DNA of 37,727 nt from Paracoccaceae bacterium (GCA_007118295.1 SKRW01000038.1:1-37727), one strand, 5' to 3'. Positions 15,543 through 24,637 are shown, numbered from the stretch's first letter. Notes: a model not told the origin generated them from the sequence alone. Numbers and translations are program-made.

Positions 15543-16901
15543 CTATTGCAATATCAGCGCACGGAGTGCTGCCACCTGCTCTGACAGTAGCCTGGCGTTG
15601 CCGCGGGATTCTGCATTCAGCCTCATGACGGGCTCTGTATTGGAGGCGCGCAGGTTGAAACGCCAGTCCCCCATATCAAGGCTGATGCCGTCGGTTTCAT
15701 CCACTTCCAATGCACTCGGCATGTAGGTGGCACGGATGCGGTCCATCACCGACTGAGCATCGGCAAGGGTAAAGGACATTTCGCCCGAAGATGGAAAAGC
15801 CGAACGCCTCTGCGCGACCAGATCGCGCAAGGGGCCCTTGCGACTGACCAACTCGGCGATCAGCAGCCATGGGATCATGCCTGAATCACAATGGCAGAAC
15901 GCGCGAAAATAATGATGCGCCGACATTTCGCCGCCATAGACTGCCCCGGTGTCACGCATGGCTTGCTTGATATAGGCATGCCCTGTGCGCGACTGAACCG
16001 CCTGTCCGCCGGCGCGGGTGACCACATCGCGTGTGTTCCACAGCACGCGCGGGTCGTGAATGATTGTCGCGCCCGGTGTCCTGGACAAGAACACCTCGGC
16101 CAGAAGACCCACGATATACTCGCCCGCGACAAATTCACCCTCGTGGTCGAAAAAGAAACAGCGGTCGAAGTCTCCATCCCAGGCAACCCCGAAATCCGCT
16201 CCTGCGTCACGCACGCCCTGTGCGGTGGCGGGCTGGTTCTCGGGCAGAAGCGGGTTCGGGATTCCATTCGGAAAGGACCCGTCAGGCGCATGGTTCATAC
16301 GCCTGAATTGCAGACGGGCGCCGCGTGCGTCCAGTTCTGCGGCCAGCGCGTCAAAGGTCGGGCCTGCCGCGCCATTGCCCGCATTGACCAGAATTGTCAG
16401 CGGGCCAAGCGCGGGGGCGTCGACAACGGACATCAGTTTCTGAACATAGGCCAAACGCGCGTCTGCCGCGATATCTCGTCTGTGTCCGCCTGCCCGCGCA
16501 GCGCCGAACGCATTGCGCCCGGCGAGTGCCTTTATCTGTGCCAGACCAGTTGATGCGTCCAGCGGGGCCGACCCGGCGCGCACCATCTTCATGCCATTCC
16601 AGTCAATCGGGTTGTGCGATGCTGTCACGCAGATCCCGCCATCTGTATCGAAATGCGATGTTGCAAAATACATCTCTTCGGTGCCCGAAAGGCCCAGATC
16701 AAGCACCTCGACGCCTTCGTCGATCAGCGCTGATGCAACTGCATCAGCTAGCGTTTCAGAGGATGCGCGGCAATCTCGCCCCAGAATGACCCTTTGCGCT
16801 CCGAGTGTCCGGGCAAAGCCGCGCCCGATGCGATAGGCGATGCCTGCGTCCAGATCCATACCCAACCGCCCACGGATGTCATAGGCCTTGAAACAGGTCA
16901 T
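15543..16901 (-). CDS. Phosphomannomutase/phosphoglucomutase (alpha-D-phosphohexomutase)
   Basis: The 452-aa protein starts from ATG 16901 (MTCFKAYDIRGRLGMDLD); the track adds 51 spurious residues. A GTG three codons upstream with a better placed GAGAG is an alternative start. All four family loops are intact: the catalytic phosphoserine loop TASHNPIDWNGMKM, the metal loop DGDFDRCFFF, the sugar-recognition loop GEMSAHHYFR, and the phosphate-binding loop RASNTEPVMRLNAES. The GEMSAHH form is characteristic of the PMM/PGM (AlgC/ManB) group, which interconverts hexose 6- and 1-phosphates in the cytosol. With galU and the transferase it supplies activated sugars for surface polysaccharide. About 200 bp before the cytochrome terminator hold no gene. 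Confidence 0.92.
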   Translation of the reverse strand: MTCFKAYDIRGRLGMDLDAGIAYRIGRGFARTLGAQRVILGRDCRASSETLADAVASALIDEGVEVLDLGLSGTEEMYFATSHFDTDGGICVTASHNPIDWNGMKMVRAGSAPLDASTGLAQIKALAGRNAFGAARAGGHRRDIAADARLAYVQKLMSVVDAPALGPLTILVNAGNGAAGPTFDALAAELDARGARLQFRRMNHAPDGSFPNGIPNPLLPENQPATAQGVRDAGADFGVAWDGDFDRCFFFDHEGEFVAGEYIVGLLAEVFLSRTPGATIIHDPRVLWNTRDVVTRAGGQAVQSRTGHAYIKQAMRDTGAVYGGEMSAHHYFRAFCHCDSGMIPWLLIAELVSRKGPLRDLVAQRRSAFPSSGEMSFTLADAQSVMDRIRATYMPSALEVDETDGISLDMGDWRFNLRASNTEPVMRLNAESRGNARLLSEQVAALRALILQ

Positions 16902-17104
16902 TTCTGTCACGACAACTCTCCGGTAATCTGCGCCCCGCCATGATACCTGTCTGCCAGCAATGCCGGGGGCAGTAAAGCCGCGCTCTGATCTGCCCAATGG
17001 CTGATGTCGCATGATGACCAAGCGCAATGCCTGACCGGTGCAGAAGCGAAACATCTGGTGTCATTGTCACGCAACCAACCAGCATGGCGGGTCAGCAGCA
17101 CCCG

Positions 17105-17142
17105 AAAAAAACAAGGCCCCGAGGGTTTCCTCGGGGCCTTGT
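17105..17142 (-). terminator. Rho-independent terminator of the cytochrome gene
   Basis: Perfect 14-bp arms ACAAGGCCCCGAGG / CCTCGGGGCCTTGT enclose a 4-nt loop and are followed on the minus strand by a run of T. It lies about 20 bp beyond the cytochrome stop. This is the strongest terminator in the window and marks the 3' end of the photosynthesis superoperon/cytochrome unit. Confidence 0.93.
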
Positions 17143-17162
17143 TTGCATGTCTCGGCAAATGT

Positions 17163-17636
17163 TCAGTTGGTTGCTGCCGCTTCGTCTTCTTCGTCCTCAG
17201 CCTCGGGGGCAAGGCTGACCAGAAATGCAATGATATCACGCGCGGTATCTTCGTCGCGGACACGGAAGGACATCTGGCTACGCGCACGGCGATCATCCAG
17301 AGCTTCACGCAAATATGTGTTCGGGTCCAGCAGGTAAGGCACCATATCCTCTTCGGTCCAGACCAGACCGGCTTCGCCCGCCTCGACCAGTGAAGCGCCA
17401 TAGCGGAAACCGTCAATTATACCGGCCTGACGCCCGATGACGCTGTAAAGGTTCGGACCAGTGCGCACATTCGGGCGACCGGCCAGAACATCACCAGCCT
17501 CATTGATCACATTGTGACAGTTCTGGCACTGACTTGTGAACGCTGACGCCCCGGCTTCGGGATCCCCAGCGTGCGCGGCGAAAGCGGCAAACGAGAACGC
17601 AATCGCGCCAAGCGCCGTAGTGTTCAGTATTTTCAT
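17163..17636 (-). CDS. cycA: Acidic cytochrome c2-like protein
   Basis: A 157-aa precursor has a Sec signal peptide (residues 1-23, cleavage probably after AAHA), a haem c site CQNCH at residues 37-41, the class I motif TGPNLYSVIGRQAG, and the axial methionine at about residue 122 (SQMSFRV). The overall layout matches cytochrome c2, the periplasmic carrier between the bc1 complex and the photosynthetic reaction centre. Oddities: the mature protein has no lysine, about 25 acidic residues against 11 arginines, and an acidic tail (EAEDEEDEAAATN). It has a good GGGAGG ribosome binding site. It follows hemA by about 64 bp, with a TTGACT that could be the -35 of its own promoter, and it is closed by a strong terminator. 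The gene name is by position and homology. Confidence 0.82.
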   Translation of the reverse strand: MKILNTTALGAIAFSFAAFAAHAGDPEAGASAFTSQCQNCHNVINEAGDVLAGRPNVRTGPNLYSVIGRQAGIIDGFRYGASLVEAGEAGLVWTEEDMVPYLLDPNTYLREALDDRRARSQMSFRVRDEDTARDIIAFLVSLAPEAEDEEDEAAATN

Positions 17637-17700
17637 AGTTTTTCCTCCCGGATCAGACGGTTTAGATGTGGCTCAGAGCGCGCTTGAGTCAAGTCACTTT

Positions 17701-18912
17701 TCAGGCGACAGCATGGGCGATTGCACATTGTTTCCACAGTGATGTGAGCGCGTCGACCAGATGATCGATATCGGCATCAGTGTGAAGCGGGCCGGGCGTG
17801 ATGCGCAGCCGTTCCGTACCCTTGGGCACAGTGGGGTAGTTGATCGGCTGCACATAGACGCCCCAATCGTGCATCAGGATGTCCGAGATCATGCGGCACT
17901 TGACCGGGTCGCCAATCATGACGGGGATGATGTGACTTTCATTGGCCATATGCGGTATGCCTACTGAATCGAGCCGCGCCCGCAGACGTGCAACGCGAGA
18001 GCGCTGCGCCATGCGTTCGTGATCCGAATTTTTCAGATGCCGGATCGAGGTTGTCGCCGCCGCCGCAAGCGCCGGTGGCAGGGCGGTGGTGAAGATGAAA
18101 CCCGATGCGAAGGAGCGGATGAAATCACACAACGCCGTAGAGCCCGTGATATACCCGCCCATCACGCCAAACGCCTTGCCCAGCGTCCCTTCGATCAGGG
18201 TGATCCGGTCTGCCAGGCCACGTTCTTCCGAGATGCCACCGCCGCGCGGGCCATACATGCCCACGGCGTGCACCTCGTCCAGATAGCTCATTGCGCCATG
18301 CGCCTCGGCCACCTCGATGATCTCGCGCATCGGGCAGATGTCGCCATCCATGGAATAGACCGATTCAAACGCCACGATCTTGGGCCGGTCACCCACGGCT
18401 TTCAGCTTGCGGTCCAGATCGCGCCAGTCATTGTGTTTCCACAGCACCTTGTCGGCGCGCGAATGGCGGATGCCTTCGATCATGCTGGCGTGGTTTTTCT
18501 CATCCGACAGAATTACGGCGTTGGGGATTTTTGCGCCCAGTGTGGACAGGGCGGCCCAGTTCGACACATACCCCGAGGTGAACAGAAGGGCGGATTCCTT
18601 GGCATGCAGATCGGCGAGTTCCTCTTCCAGAATGCGGTGCATGTGGTTGTTGCCAGAGATATTGCGCGTGCCGCCCGCGCCGGTTCCACAGCTTTCAACC
18701 GCGCGCACCATGCTGCCAACGACCTCGGGATGATGCCCCATGCCCAGATAATCATTCGAACACCAGACCGTGACTTCCTGCACACCCGGACCGTTGAAAT
18801 GCTTGACCCGAGGAAAGGCACCACACTGACGCTCGACTTCGGCGAAGATGCGGTAGTTGCCTTCGGATTTCAGCTTGTCCAGTTCGGCGGCGAAATGAGC
18901 GTCGAAATTCAT
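17701..18912 (-). CDS. hemA: 5-aminolevulinate synthase
   Basis: The 403-aa PLP enzyme condenses glycine and succinyl-CoA to 5-aminolevulinate, the entry step to haem and bacteriochlorophyll in alphaproteobacteria. The start at 18912 overlaps the puhE stop as ATGA and matches the family opening ([21 protein letters not shown]); the track's extension lies in puhE. Motifs: [32 protein letters not shown] (glycine loop), [15 protein letters not shown], and [18 protein letters not shown] with the Schiff-base lysine. The size is that of Rhodobacter HemA. Placement at the end of the puh/bch operon ties precursor supply to photosystem synthesis. Confidence 0.96.
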   Translation of the reverse strand: MNFDAHFAAELDKLKSEGNYRIFAEVERQCGAFPRVKHFNGPGVQEVTVWCSNDYLGMGHHPEVVGSMVRAVESCGTGAGGTRNISGNNHMHRILEEELADLHAKESALLFTSGYVSNWAALSTLGAKIPNAVILSDEKNHASMIEGIRHSRADKVLWKHNDWRDLDRKLKAVGDRPKIVAFESVYSMDGDICPMREIIEVAEAHGAMSYLDEVHAVGMYGPRGGGISEERGLADRITLIEGTLGKAFGVMGGYITGSTALCDFIRSFASGFIFTTALPPALAAAATTSIRHLKNSDHERMAQRSRVARLRARLDSVGIPHMANESHIIPVMIGDPVKCRMISDILMHDWGVYVQPINYPTVPKGTERLRITPGPLHTDADIDHLVDALTSLWKQCAIAHAVA

Positions 18913-19727
18913 GGGGTCCCCCTCGGGTGTGTTTTTGTCTTTCGGTTTGCCGGTGCCGGGATCATCCAGCGCCAGAGTTTGTCGTCGCGCACGCGCCAGA
19001 CCATGAACCAGTGTTCCAGCAATGCGAGGGCTGTCAGCATCGACAGCAGAGTAAAGCCGATTATGGCACCCTGATCGCCCACCTGCGTGGCGCGCCAGAG
19101 TCGTTCGAGAAAACAGCCTACCGCAAGCGCGATCAGCGTGACGGAAAGCGGGAAGAAACCGCTGATCGGCCCCTGACGGAAATAGCTTGCCAGATGCGCG
19201 AGCGGTGAGGGTAGAAAGTCCGTGTTGATGCGCGGAACACCCAGATACAGGTTCAGCTTGGCTGAAATGCGGGCAATGAACAGCACCAGAAAGGTCCACA
19301 GCGCGAACTGGTTTTCAGCACCCCATGCCGTGGTGACAAGGGCTACAAGAATACCCGCAAGAAGGATCTCGTGATAGGCGATGGTTCCGAAGGCCGCCCA
19401 GAAGCGCGCCTGCGGGGCAAGTCCGGATGCGCAGGCGCGCCTGTTCGGACCCGTGATGATACCCGAGAGGAATGCAAGCTCGACCCAACCCCAAAGGGCC
19501 AGCGCTGACAGGAAAGCCAGCCAGACACCTTGCGGGCTGGGGTCCATCAGAGTTGCACTGACGCCCAGCATGCCAAGCGCGAACATGGGCAGGGACAGGA
19601 TGACGGACCAGGCATGCTGGTCACGTCCGCCACGATCGGCCACATGGACGCGCCACAGCAAGATGCCGGTCGCAAACCACCACAGGAAGAGCGCAGCAAG
19701 GGCAGCGATCCAGGGGGTTTCGAACAT
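18909..19727 (-). CDS. puhE: Photosynthetic complex assembly protein PuhE
   Basis: This is a 272-aa polytopic membrane protein with about seven hydrophobic helices. The start at 19727 ([17 protein letters not shown]) is chosen for its GGAG Shine-Dalgarno and for family length. Recognisable PuhE segments are [20 protein letters not shown] and [20 protein letters not shown]. In Rhodobacter, PuhE influences reaction centre/LH1 assembly and pigment synthesis from the inner membrane. It lies between acsF and hemA, as in roseobacter and Rhodobacter clusters, with a GC-rich hairpin in the 54-bp gap after acsF. Confidence 0.9.
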   Translation of the reverse strand: MFETPWIAALAALFLWWFATGILLWRVHVADRGGRDQHAWSVILSLPMFALGMLGVSATLMDPSPQGVWLAFLSALALWGWVELAFLSGIITGPNRRACASGLAPQARFWAAFGTIAYHEILLAGILVALVTTAWGAENQFALWTFLVLFIARISAKLNLYLGVPRINTDFLPSPLAHLASYFRQGPISGFFPLSVTLIALAVGCFLERLWRATQVGDQGAIIGFTLLSMLTALALLEHWFMVWRVRDDKLWRWMIPAPANRKTKTHPRGTP

Positions 19728-19750
19728 GGGCGGGTCTCCGGTGGATATGG

Positions 19751-19773
19751 GGTGCCGGGGCAGGCCCGGCACC
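19751..19773 (-). repeat. Intercistronic GC-rich hairpin between acsF and puhE
   Basis: Perfect 9-bp arms GGTGCCGGG / CCCGGCACC enclose a 5-nt loop, all within the short acsF-puhE gap. No U-run follows on the minus strand, so it is more likely an mRNA processing, stability or partial-attenuation element than a full terminator. Confidence 0.7.
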
Positions 19774-19781
19774 TTGTTGGC

Positions 19782-20876
19782 TTAAAATGCGGGTTCCAGA
19801 CGGACCGATTCTGGCGGTGTCGTCTTCTTGACCGGGATCAGATAGAGCGAGGCAAAGGCAAAGGCGGCCTGTGCGCCTGCGGTCAGTTTGCCCATGGTCT
19901 TGCTCAGCCCGGTCGCTTTTTCGGCCGCCTCCATCTTGCGGAAGGCGCGTTCCATCCGCTTCAGGTTTGGCATCCAGCGCGGGTGGTCGATATCCACTTC
20001 CACCGGAAAGACCTGCCGCGCGATGGTGCTGGTCTTGCGGAACACTTCCTGATCATACCAGTCGATATCGACGCCAAGGGCTTCATGGAAAGCCGGGCGC
20101 GCATGGTCGCGCACATACATCGTCGAATAGACTGCGGTCAGAAAGAACCGGATCCACAGCTTGTTGACAAAACTCTCGGTCAGCTTGGGATCGGTGCGCA
20201 TCAGCAGGGCGAAAGCCTCGCCATGGCTGAACTCGTCGTTGCACCATTCCTTGAACCACTTGAAGATCGGGTGAAAGCGCTTGTCGGGGTTGGCCTCCAG
20301 ATGGCGGTAGATGGTGATGTAGCGCGCATAACCAATCTTTTCTGACAGGTAAGTGGCGTAATAGATGAATTTGGGCCGGAAATAGGTGTATTTCTTGGCC
20401 TTGGTCAGAAACCCGAGGTTCACCGCCACACCCGCTTCGCGCAGCGCGTCATTGATGAAACCGGCATGCCGCGCCTCGTCGCGGGCCATGTAGTTGAACA
20501 GCTCGCAAATATCTGGGTTCTTGCCGCGGCGCTTCATCTCTTTGTAGAGCACGCATCCCGAAAACTCTGCCGTGCAGGACGACACCAGAAAATCGATGAG
20601 CTCGCGCTTCAGGCCCGGCTCCATCGCGTCCCAGTCAACCTTGTCCCAGGCTTCGGTCTTCTTGAAATGGCCCTTGTTGGGGTCGGCCTTCATCTGACCG
20701 ATCAGCTTGTCCCATTCTTCGCGCACTGGCGTCACGTCGATACGGTCCAACTCATCAAAATCGGTGGTGTAGAAACGCGGATTCAGCAGGGTGGATTCCT
20801 GCGCCATGGCGTCGGTGTCGAACTTGTCCGCAATCTCTGCGTGCAGTTCATCATGTGTGGTGGCATGGACATTCAT
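19782..20876 (-). CDS. acsF: Aerobic Mg-protoporphyrin IX monomethyl ester cyclase
   Basis: The 364-aa diiron enzyme forms ring E of (bacterio)chlorophyll using O2. The sequence shows the family's ferritin-like helices with iron-binding motifs: SCTAEFSGCVLYKEM, ARDEARHAGFINDAL (ExxH), and DEFSHGEAFALLM (second ExxH-like). It also has the typical stretch YFRPKFIYYATYLSEKIGYARYI. The start overlaps the stop of the 98-aa gene by ATGA. The anaerobic counterpart bchE is also in this window, so the organism carries both routes. No bciE or ycf54 gene is visible nearby; the Rhodobacter type of AcsF is reported not to need them. Confidence 0.96.
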   Translation of the reverse strand: MNVHATTHDELHAEIADKFDTDAMAQESTLLNPRFYTTDFDELDRIDVTPVREEWDKLIGQMKADPNKGHFKKTEAWDKVDWDAMEPGLKRELIDFLVSSCTAEFSGCVLYKEMKRRGKNPDICELFNYMARDEARHAGFINDALREAGVAVNLGFLTKAKKYTYFRPKFIYYATYLSEKIGYARYITIYRHLEANPDKRFHPIFKWFKEWCNDEFSHGEAFALLMRTDPKLTESFVNKLWIRFFLTAVYSTMYVRDHARPAFHEALGVDIDWYDQEVFRKTSTIARQVFPVEVDIDHPRWMPNLKRMERAFRKMEAAEKATGLSKTMGKLTAGAQAAFAFASLYLIPVKKTTPPESVRLEPAF

Positions 20877-21169
20877 ACGCTCATCTCCTCTGAGAACGAG
20901 AATTCACAGAGTTCCATGAATTCAAAATCACCGGTCAGCCGGGTCCACAGCCGCTCCAGCGCATTGGCGCGGGTGATAACGGCAGTGCGATCCTCGGAGA
21001 TCACCTCACCCCATGCAGCAAGGATGGGCGGCCCCTGGACCAGCACCTCATCACCGGGATGGATGACCGAGCCGTCATTGAAACGCACATGCGCATGCAA
21101 TGCCTCGAACCGGTGGCTGACTTCGACCGTGCAGGGCACATGATCGATCTTTCGCGAGAAGAGTGACAT
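20873..21169 (-). CDS. Conserved 98-aa photosynthesis-cluster protein of unknown function
   Basis: A small soluble protein is encoded between puhC and acsF, where roseobacter-group clusters are described as carrying a hypothetical gene. It has no signal peptide or membrane helix. The middle (HARVRF-like HAHVRFNDGSVIHPGDEVLVQG) looks like a small beta-barrel strand set, and the C-terminus (LWTRLTGDFEFMELCEFSFSEE) is acidic and aromatic. The start has an AAGGGAAT ribosome binding site after an A-rich leader, and the stop overlaps acsF by ATGA, so it is translationally coupled to the cyclase. A role as a cyclase partner is plausible from that coupling but not shown by any motif. Confidence 0.8.
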   Translation of the reverse strand: MSLFSRKIDHVPCTVEVSHRFEALHAHVRFNDGSVIHPGDEVLVQGPPILAAWGEVISEDRTAVITRANALERLWTRLTGDFEFMELCEFSFSEEMSV

Positions 21170-21213
21170 TTGTTTATTCCCTTGTTTTGTTTTTTGGTTT
21201 TGGTTCCGGAAGT

Positions 21214-21696
21214 TCAGTCTATTTTCAGCAGCCGTTCGAATGCGGCCTGGTTGTCGCTGCCAAACTGGGTCAGTTCGACGCGGTAACTGGTGAGGGGGTC
21301 AATGGCGGCAAGGCGCCCATTCTCGAACCTGACGATGTCCAGCGGCAGCGTCGGGTCGATCCCGTGGCGGCGGCGCATCGTCATCAACCCGTTCTGGATC
21401 ACAGTGACAAAGCCGCCATGTGGCATGTCGGCCAGCATGTTGCCTTCGGAGTCATAGACAGTGACAGCCTGCGCATCATGGCCAACAAGGCTGATCGACC
21501 AACTTGCGACTACGGGTGCCTCGGGCGGGATGGCGACTTTTTCACGCCCGGTAAAGCTGGCATAGCCCACAAGCACCAAGGCAGCGACGGGCAGCGCAAA
21601 CATGGCGCGTACCAGCCCGATGGGGATCATGTCGTTCTGATCCTGCCGTTTGAAGCCGGGCTTGAAGGGTTGTTGCGGATTGGGGTCAGTTGTCAT
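21214..21696 (-). CDS. puhC: Photosynthetic complex assembly protein PuhC
   Basis: The 160-aa membrane-anchored protein starts at ATG 21696. A GTG at 21708 overlapping the puhB stop (GTGA) is an equally close alternative and would add four residues. A cytosolic N-tail (MTTDPNPQQPF) is followed by one transmembrane helix at about residues 24-47 and a periplasmic domain containing GFVTVIQNGLMTMRRRHG. These are features of PuhC, which supports assembly or reorganisation of the RC-LH1 core in Rhodobacter. It lies directly downstream of puhB. Confidence 0.9.
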   Translation of the reverse strand: MTTDPNPQQPFKPGFKRQDQNDMIPIGLVRAMFALPVAALVLVGYASFTGREKVAIPPEAPVVASWSISLVGHDAQAVTVYDSEGNMLADMPHGGFVTVIQNGLMTMRRRHGIDPTLPLDIVRFENGRLAAIDPLTSYRVELTQFGSDNQAAFERLLKID

Positions 21697-21704
21697 GGCA
21701 ATTC

Positions 21705-22346
21705 TCACTCGGCTGCGACCAGATCACCCGTGGGCGCGGTGGTCTTGCGTTCCAGAACAGGCTGCACGATCCGTGCCTCGGCTGCGTCGGCGAGAATCTG
21801 CGCCACTTCGGTTGCATCGGGGATGCAGCGCAACGCAGGCTTGGTCACGCGGACATGGCCGGGGCGGCAGTGGGGCCAGAGCACAAGATACGAAAACTTT
21901 GTCTCGCCCAATGTCTCCAGCGCGATGGTGCCGGTGCCGTTCTTGCGCAGTGACAGATCAGCATTGGCAATCTGGCGGAAGGGCAGGTTCAATGTGACAT
22001 TCAGCGCCGCACCGATCCGCATGGCCACGCGGGCGGTCGTGATAGTGTAAACTGTGCTTCGGGCCATGGCCATCGCAAGCAGGCCAATCACGATCATCGC
22101 CGCCGCCCACAGCCCCAGATAGGGTAGGCCGAACGCAATGGCGCCAGCGAGGCCAGCGTCGGCTGCGCCAACACTTGCCCGCCAGCCGACGATCACCACG
22201 AAATAGCCTGTCACCCAGTTGATCTTGAGGGCTTCGCGCGCAAGGGACCACGTATCAGGCCGGCCCTGCCACAGGATGTGTTCATGTTCAGGGGGGCGCT
22301 CGGGCAACCCCGTTACAGGTTCAAATGCAAAATCATCATGCGACAT
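21705..22346 (-). CDS. puhB: Reaction-centre assembly factor PuhB
   Basis: The 213-aa protein has the PuhB opening EHILWQGRPDTWSLAREAL, then hydrophobic segments at about 43-60 and 70-105, and a PH-like domain (STVYTITTARVAMRIG, LNLPFRQIANADL). PuhB is an inner-membrane factor that helps RC assembly. Start 22346 has GAGGAA about 8 bp upstream. The gene sits 40 bp after puhA and overlaps or abuts puhC, the standard puhABC order. Confidence 0.92.
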   Translation of the reverse strand: MSHDDFAFEPVTGLPERPPEHEHILWQGRPDTWSLAREALKINWVTGYFVVIVGWRASVGAADAGLAGAIAFGLPYLGLWAAAMIVIGLLAMAMARSTVYTITTARVAMRIGAALNVTLNLPFRQIANADLSLRKNGTGTIALETLGETKFSYLVLWPHCRPGHVRVTKPALRCIPDATEVAQILADAAEARIVQPVLERKTTAPTGDLVAAE

Positions 22347-22386
22347 GGGCCGGTTCCTCTGGTTTTTTATGGGTAGTCAGTGTGGT

Positions 22387-23181
22387 TCAGGCCGGATCGG
22401 TCAGAACCTTGCCAAGGGCTTTCAGTTGCGAGGCGCGCTTGTCGGCAGTGTAGAGATAGCCGCCCGCGACATAGCCCGAGATCTTGTCTTCCTCGAGCTT
22501 GGTCACCACCTCGGGCGATGCTGTGGTCGGGATGCCTGCAAAAGAGGCCGAGTCCAGTGCGTTGACAACAACCCGGTCCGCCTTGATGCGCACCATCGGC
22601 ATGGGGACCAGACGCTTTGTCCCGTCATCCAGCGTCACTTCGAGATAGCGCACCAGTTGTTCGGGCACGTCCACCCACATGTCGCTGATCTTGCCGGGCG
22701 ACTTGCGGTCATGGCACATCACTTGCAGGCCGCGCGGATCGCGCCCGGCAGAGACAGCAAAATCGCCGACCTTTGCCATGGGCTGAATCTTGGCGTGGCC
22801 ATGGCCATCCAGTTCCGGCTCGTCGCGGCGGGCGGCCCAGGATGCGGGGCCAACACCATCGGCCAGTGCATCGCCCGTGGGCGCAAAGGGGAAACCCCCG
22901 CCTTCGGACGTGCGCGCCAGTGCCAGATCGCGGCTTTCGCGTTCGTCATTCGGGGCTTTGAACTCGCCGCGGCCATGGGGCAGCACGAACGTCTTGGGGT
23001 CGGGCACGGGCAGCAGCGAATTGGCGTGGCTGCCATCCTCGTTTTCCAGCGGGTAGCCCTCGCGCATGTTCTCGCGCTGGATGTAGTAGATCAATCCGGC
23101 GAAAAAAATCCAGAACATGTAGAGAGAGATCAGCGCGAGGTCGAAATTGCCGAAAAATAGCCAGCCATAGGGGGTATCCAT
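22387..23181 (-). CDS. puhA: Photosynthetic reaction centre subunit H
   Basis: The 264-aa protein starts from ATG 23181, chosen for its strong GGAGGA Shine-Dalgarno and the correct H-subunit opening; the track adds 25 residues. One N-terminal transmembrane helix (about residues 10-32) is followed by [19 protein letters not shown], the hallmark of PuhA. The cytosolic domain has [19 protein letters not shown], which includes the glutamate of the QB proton pathway. H caps the L/M subunits and guides proton uptake to QB. Gene order lhaA-puhA-puhB-puhC is as expected. Confidence 0.97.
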   Translation of the reverse strand: MDTPYGWLFFGNFDLALISLYMFWIFFAGLIYYIQRENMREGYPLENEDGSHANSLLPVPDPKTFVLPHGRGEFKAPNDERESRDLALARTSEGGGFPFAPTGDALADGVGPASWAARRDEPELDGHGHAKIQPMAKVGDFAVSAGRDPRGLQVMCHDRKSPGKISDMWVDVPEQLVRYLEVTLDDGTKRLVPMPMVRIKADRVVVNALDSASFAGIPTTASPEVVTKLEEDKISGYVAGGYLYTADKRASQLKALGKVLTDPA

Positions 23182-23200
23182 GGGTCGTTCCTCCGTTAGG

Positions 23201-24637
23201 TCAGGTCGGGAAATCGGCAAGGCCGATCCGTTGGTTGCGTGGTTCGGTGGTGTCAATGATCCGGGTCCGCACCAGCGGCCCGAGGATGATGAGCGTCAGG
23301 AACAATAGCCCGATCTCGATATGGTAGACGACGGAATAGCCAATATCGGGTGTCATCAGGCCTGCGCCCAGATGGCCTGCATTGGCCAGTCCCTGCACAG
23401 TGTCGCGGATGCCGCCACCCAGTGCCACGGCCAGCCCGGCAGCAGTTGCCTGCGCCGCGCCCCAGGCCCCAAGCGCCAGGCCACCGCCAACCACACCGCG
23501 CCGGGGCATTTCCATGGCGGCGGTCAGGGTTGCGACCGCGAACAGCCCCAGCCCCAGCCCGATGCCCCAAGCCCCTGCAAAAAACAGCGGCGTTGACAAC
23601 AGGGGGCCTGCAAAGATCACGGCGGCAAATGCAAAGATTCCCACCAGTATGCCGCGTGCCGCAATACGGTATTGGTCCGTTCTTGCCGCAAGCCAGCGCG
23701 CCGCCAGCCAGAAACCAACCAGCGCCCCGCAAGCCCAGACGGCGGTCAGGGTCGTGGTCGCGCCGACGGACAGGCCCAGAATTTCACCGCCATAAGGTTC
23801 CAGCAGCACGTCCTGCATGTTGAAGGCAAGACCCCCGGCAAAGACCACCGCCAGCAGACGGCCAGCCTGTCCGCCGCTCATGTAGTCGCTCCAGGCTTCC
23901 CGAAACGAGGGGCGGGGTGCGGCGCGTTCTGCGCGGGTCATCGGACGAATTTTTTCTTGCCGCCACAGCGCGATGATGTTCAGCGCAAGCGTCGCAACCG
24001 CACAGCCCTGCACCACCTGAATCAGCCGCAGATCCGTAAAGTCGCGCAACAGGAAGCCGACGATCAGGGCCGAAATCGCCATCCCGGCCAGAAAGGTCAC
24101 ATAGAGCAGCGCCACAACGCGCGGGCGCGTGGCGTCATCTGCCCGGTCCGCCGCAAGGGCGACCCCGGCTGTCTGCGTCATGTGCAGCCCGAAACCTGTC
24201 ATCAGGAATGCCAGCGCGGCAATGACTTCGCCCGCAAAGGGCACGTCATGGACGACATCGCCGGTCAGAACCAGCAGCGCAAAGGGCATGATTGCCAGCC
24301 CGCCAAATTGCCAGAGCGAGCCGAACCACAGATAGGGCACCCGCTTCCAGCCGATGGCAGAGCGGTGATTGTCTGACTTGAACCCCAAGAGGGCGCGGAA
24401 CGGCGCAATCAGCACCGGCAGCGCGATCATGATCGCAACCAGCGAGGCCGCAAGTGACAATTCGACGATCATTACCCGGTTGAGCGTGCCCAGCAGCAGG
24501 ACCGAGGCCATACCGACCGACACCTGAAACAGGCTCAGCCGCAGGATCTGGTTCAGGGGCAACCCTTCTGACGCCGCATCGGCGAAGGGCAGCCATTTGG
24601 TGCCGATGGATTTGAACAGGCTCTTGGGGATGATCAT
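23201..24637 (-). CDS. lhaA: Light-harvesting 1 assembly protein (PucC/LhaA, BCH2-family MFS)
   Basis: A 478-aa polytopic protein of about 12 helices. Start 24637 overlaps the bchM stop (ATGA) and gives [20 protein letters not shown]. LhaA/PucC motifs include [25 protein letters not shown] and [19 protein letters not shown]. LhaA helps insertion of LH1 polypeptides and possibly bacteriochlorophyll delivery. It lies between bchM and puhA as in all Rhodobacter-type clusters, where the puhA transcript usually starts within upstream genes. Confidence 0.93.
   Translation of the reverse strand: MIIPKSLFKSIGTKWLPFADAASEGLPLNQILRLSLFQVSVGMASVLLLGTLNRVMIVELSLAASLVAIMIALPVLIAPFRALLGFKSDNHRSAIGWKRVPYLWFGSLWQFGGLAIMPFALLVLTGDVVHDVPFAGEVIAALAFLMTGFGLHMTQTAGVALAADRADDATRPRVVALLYVTFLAGMAISALIVGFLLRDFTDLRLIQVVQGCAVATLALNIIALWRQEKIRPMTRAERAAPRPSFREAWSDYMSGGQAGRLLAVVFAGGLAFNMQDVLLEPYGGEILGLSVGATTTLTAVWACGALVGFWLAARWLAARTDQYRIAARGILVGIFAFAAVIFAGPLLSTPLFFAGAWGIGLGLGLFAVATLTAAMEMPRRGVVGGGLALGAWGAAQATAAGLAVALGGGIRDTVQGLANAGHLGAGLMTPDIGYSVVYHIEIGLLFLTLIILGPLVRTRIIDTTEPRNQRIGLADFPT

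Noticed and set aside
17027-17416. Additional small genes around the cytochrome gene (several 60-170 aa ORFs)
   Set aside because: They overlap the cytochrome gene or its terminator in other frames and show no conserved pattern.
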